NCBI GenBank assembly: GCA_963798505.1
Contig: CAWCTX010000012.1
Span: forward strand, 1-29,858
Reading direction: 5' to 3'
Length of the DNA: 29,858 bases
Source of the DNA: CAVWSM01 sp963798505
GTDB taxonomy: Bacteria > Actinomycetota > Actinomycetes > Jiangellales > Jiangellaceae
Part shown: positions 27,629 through 29,858 of the stretch, piece after piece
How the letters are laid out: each line of letters begins with the position of its first letter
How positions within the stretch are numbered: position 1 is the first letter of the stretch
The notes under the pieces: model-generated
What the model saw: only the letters and a program-made list of their open reading frames with translations
What the model was told of the DNA's origin: nothing
Database searches by the model: none
Translations under genes and position numbers: made by a program

Positions 27629-28530
27629 GTGAGTGCTCTTGTGCGGTTCTGGTCGCCAACGGGACCACAGCTCGGCAGCCTTGAGCGGGGGACAGTCACG
27701 CCGTCGGGACTGGGCGACGACGTCTGGGCGCCGGTGCTCCAGAGTGGGCCTTCTCCGAGTCCGACCTGCCTGCGGTGGCGCGGCCCGAGCATGTCAGTGA
27801 ATTCCGCTTGCTTCCGCCACTGACTGACTCTTCGCGGGTGTTTTGTGTGGCCCAGAATTATCCGGCGCACGCGGCCGAGGCTGGTGGAGCCAGTCCGCCG
27901 AGACCCGTCTGTTTCTCTAGCCGCCCTCGGCCTTCGTTGGCCACAACGAGACCGCAATGTTGCCTCGGGCGTCCGAGTTCTTCGACTACGAGGGCGAGAT
28001 CGCCGTGGTCATCGGGCGTCCTGCCGCCTCGGTCTCCGCCGAGTCCGCGATGGGCGTTGTCGCCGGCTACACCATCGCCAACGACGGGTCGGCCCGCGAC
28101 CTCCAGCCGACAACGCTGGCTGATCGGTTTCAAGTCGACTGGTTCGCCGCGAAGTCCTTCGACCGCGGCTCTGCCCTGGGGCCGGCGGTCGTCCGGGCCG
28201 CCGGGCTCCCGGATCCGGGAGGCCTGCGGATCCAGACGCGGCACAACGGAGCCCTGGTGCAAGACGACGTCGCCAGCTCGATGTACCACCCCGTGGCCCA
28301 CCTAGTCAGTTTCCTCTCCCGGATCGCAAGCCTGAGGGCTGGCGACATACGTCTCGACCGGGACCCCCGCGGGCGTTGGCAAGGCTCGCGGGATCGCCCT
28401 GCTCGACAGTGACGTCGTCACGGTTTCGGTTGTCGGCCTAGGTGAGCTGACCACCCGCTACCGATCCTCGTTGACCACAAGCCAAACGACCCATAGAATG
28501 GGACGGCGTCCCGAAATTCCGAGTCCATAG
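27629..28530 (+). CDS. Fumarylacetoacetate hydrolase family protein, about three frameshifts
   Basis: Metal-dependent C-C hydrolase or isomerase/decarboxylase acting on a diketo or oxo acid. GTG 27629 follows a GAGAGGAG site by 8 bases. Joined frames give VRFWSPTGPQLGSLERG, FRLLPPLTDSSRVFCVAQNY (the usual N-x-x-x-H loop), FFDYEGEIAVVIGRP with the two metal-binding Glu, YTIANDGSARDLQ, WFAAKSFDRGSALGPAVV and VSTGTPAGVGKARG, all family landmarks. Breaks lie near 27745, 27905 and 28350. The reconstructed frame ends at TAG 28528-28530, leaving 9 bases before the next ATG. First gene of a catabolic operon divergent from the importer. The exact substrate is not clear. Confidence 0.82.
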
Positions 28531-28539
28531 GAGCCGACC

Positions 28540-29432
28540 ATGGACAAGCTCATCATCACGGCCGCGTGCGACTCGCGGGTCTCGTATCCGTCGAACCACC
28601 TTTGTCTCCCGTCGACTCGGGAGAACGTGCCGCTGATCGCCGACGAGTACGTGCGATGCCTCAACGCAGGAGCGTCGATCGCCCATCTGCATGGGGTGCG
28701 GAGCCTGGAGCCGGAGATCCAAAGAGACGGAAAGAAGCTCAGCAGACTCGATGTGGACGGCTGGAACGAGATGACCACGGCCATCCGCGATCAGGCGGAC
28801 GGAATCATCCAGTACGGCATTGCGGGCGCGCGGCTGGAAGACCGAGTGCCCCTGATGAAGCTGGGACCGGGCATGATGTCGGTCGCGTTCAACTCTCATG
28901 ACGAGTACTTCCAGCCAGATCCCGACTACCCGGCCAACGCCATCTACTCCCTGCACCCGCTCGACGAGCTCGGGACTACGCCCGGGTCACGGCCGAGCAT
29001 GGTGTGAAGATCGAGGTCGAGTCATTCCACAGCGGTGCTCTGTGGAACCTACGTCGACTCCAGTCGGAGGGACTGCTTCCCGGGCCAGTGTGGACGACGC
29101 TGTTCATCGACTGGGCGGGCGGCTCGTGGACTCCTCCGGAGGAACGCGCCCTGCAGTTCTTGGTGGACTCCTTGCCAAGCGGTGTGAACTGGAATGTCAG
29201 CGTGATGAGCCCCCAACGGCAATGGAACCTCCTGGCCATGGCCATCGGCCTCGGTGGGCACATTCGGGTCGGCTACGAGGACAACCCCTATCTCTCCCCC
29301 GGTCAGCTTGCCGACAGCAACGCTCGCCTGGTCGAGAAGGCAGTCGACCTGGCGACGCTGCTCGGACGAGAGATCGCGACGCCGGACGAGGCGCGAGACA
29401 TCATCGGCCTGCGCAGTCGCGTCCTGGCGTGA
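28540..29432 (+). CDS. Beta-keto acid cleavage enzyme family (BKACE, DUF849), one frameshift
   Basis: Zn-dependent enzymes of this family condense a beta-keto acid with acetyl-CoA and cleave it to acetoacetate and a new CoA ester. Visible parts: LIITAACDSRVSYPSNH at the N terminus, AGASIAHLHGVRS with the HLH pair that corresponds to the Zn ligands, GIIQYGIAG, and near the end GGHIRVGYEDNPYLSPGQLA with the conserved Glu. The usual HxHxRD loop is altered to HLHGVRS and the substrate loop differs from 3-keto-5-aminohexanoate cleavage enzymes, so it belongs to a divergent subgroup. A missing base near 28973 (gagctcgggactacg) shifts LDELG to RDYARVTAEHGVKIEVESF. The second part ends at TGA 29430-29432 and is intact. 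It starts 9 bases after the hydrolase. Confidence 0.85.
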
Positions 29433-29449
29433 GCTGTCGATGATTCACA

Positions 29450-29858
29450 GATGAACGAGGACGGCAACGGCGCACACATCGAAGCCCGCTTGCGCTCTGC
29501 CGGTCTCCGGGATGTCAGGTCCGATCGCAACCCGGGCGATGTACTCCAGCGATGCGTCCCTGTATCGGGTGCTGCCTCAAGCCGTCGCGTTCCCCTCTTC
29601 CGCAGAAGAGGTGGCAGCCGCCCTCGCGATCTCTCGAGAGTCGGGTGTTCCGGTCACCGCCAAGGTGCCGGCACATCGGTCGCCGGCAACGCGATCGGCC
29701 CCGGCATCGTGCTGGACTTCAGCCGCCACTTCAACCGGATTCTCGAGATCGATCCCTCGGAGTGTGTTGCCCGGGTGCAGCCGGGAGTCGTGCTGGCGAC
29801 CCTGCAACGGGATGCCGCGGTCCACCGGCTCCGGTTCGGACCCGATCCGTCCACGCAC
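29450..29858 (+). CDS. FAD-linked oxidase (D-lactate/glycolate dehydrogenase-like), N-terminal part, frameshifted
   Basis: The N-terminal portion of a VAO/PCMH-type FAD-binding oxidoreductase that continues beyond the window. ATG 29450 begins NEDGNGAHIEARLRSAGL. Joined frames give MYSSDASLYRVLPQAVAFPS, the FAD-contacting GAGTSVAGNAIGPGIVLDFS, RHFNRILEID, ARVQPGVVLATLQRD and RFGPDPSTH, which match the glycolate oxidase GlcD / D-lactate dehydrogenase Dld group. Breaks lie near 29515 and 29660. The gene follows the cleavage enzyme by 17 bases, so it is in the same operon, and probably oxidises a 2-hydroxy acid to the 2-oxo acid. A C-terminal Fe-S domain, frequent in such proteins, cannot be assessed. 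Confidence 0.82.

Overview
The window is GC-rich, codes on both strands, and carries gene families typical of Actinomycetota: OmpR- and NarL-type two-component systems, a secreted protein with CSLREA, beta-helix, DNRLRE and Ig-like modules, and frequent GTG starts. A Nocardioides- or Thermoleophilia-like actinobacterium would fit, but no rRNA or tRNA is present and the taxon is inferred. No mobile element, CRISPR array or RNA gene was recognised.

Layout. (1) 1-4984: the end of a small membrane protein; an OmpR-type response regulator (+); a processive family-2 glycosyltransferase (+); then, convergent, a Pro/Ala/Asp-rich anchored protein translationally coupled to a HAMP sensor kinase (-). 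The regulator and kinase look like one two-component system split around the glycosyltransferase, and direct repeats with 11-bp spacing precede both the regulator and the glycosyltransferase. (2) 5003-16997 (-): one enormous secreted modular protein of about 4,000 codons. (3) 17146-21421 (-): a four-gene sensory cassette, response regulator / kinase / kinase / response regulator. The two kinases are tandem paralogues, and the second lacks the phosphoacceptor histidine. (4) 21592-22677 (-): a PRISE-like NAD(P)-dependent reductase. (5) 22809-27501 (-): an ABC importer operon (binding lipoprotein, HD-domain protein, double permease, ATPase). (6) 27629-29858 (+), divergent: a catabolic operon (fumarylacetoacetase-family hydrolase, beta-keto acid cleavage enzyme, FAD-linked oxidase cut by the window end). 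The importer and catabolic operon may serve uptake and breakdown of one organic acid, but the substrate cannot be read from the sequence.

Caveat. Reading frames break often (about 9 times in the glycosyltransferase, about 9 in the giant protein, 1-5 in most genes of regions 4-6), while motifs on either side of each break stay intact and in order. The sensory cassette, the HAMP kinase and the binding protein are clean. Most breaks look like single-base insertion/deletion errors in the assembly rather than gene decay, so frameshifted genes are annotated across their whole extent and break positions are approximate.

The most interesting items are the tandem pseudokinase-like sensor (D-L-H changed to H-L-D in the H-box), the giant protein built from repeated beta-helix/Ig cassettes, and the HD-domain protein inside the importer operon.
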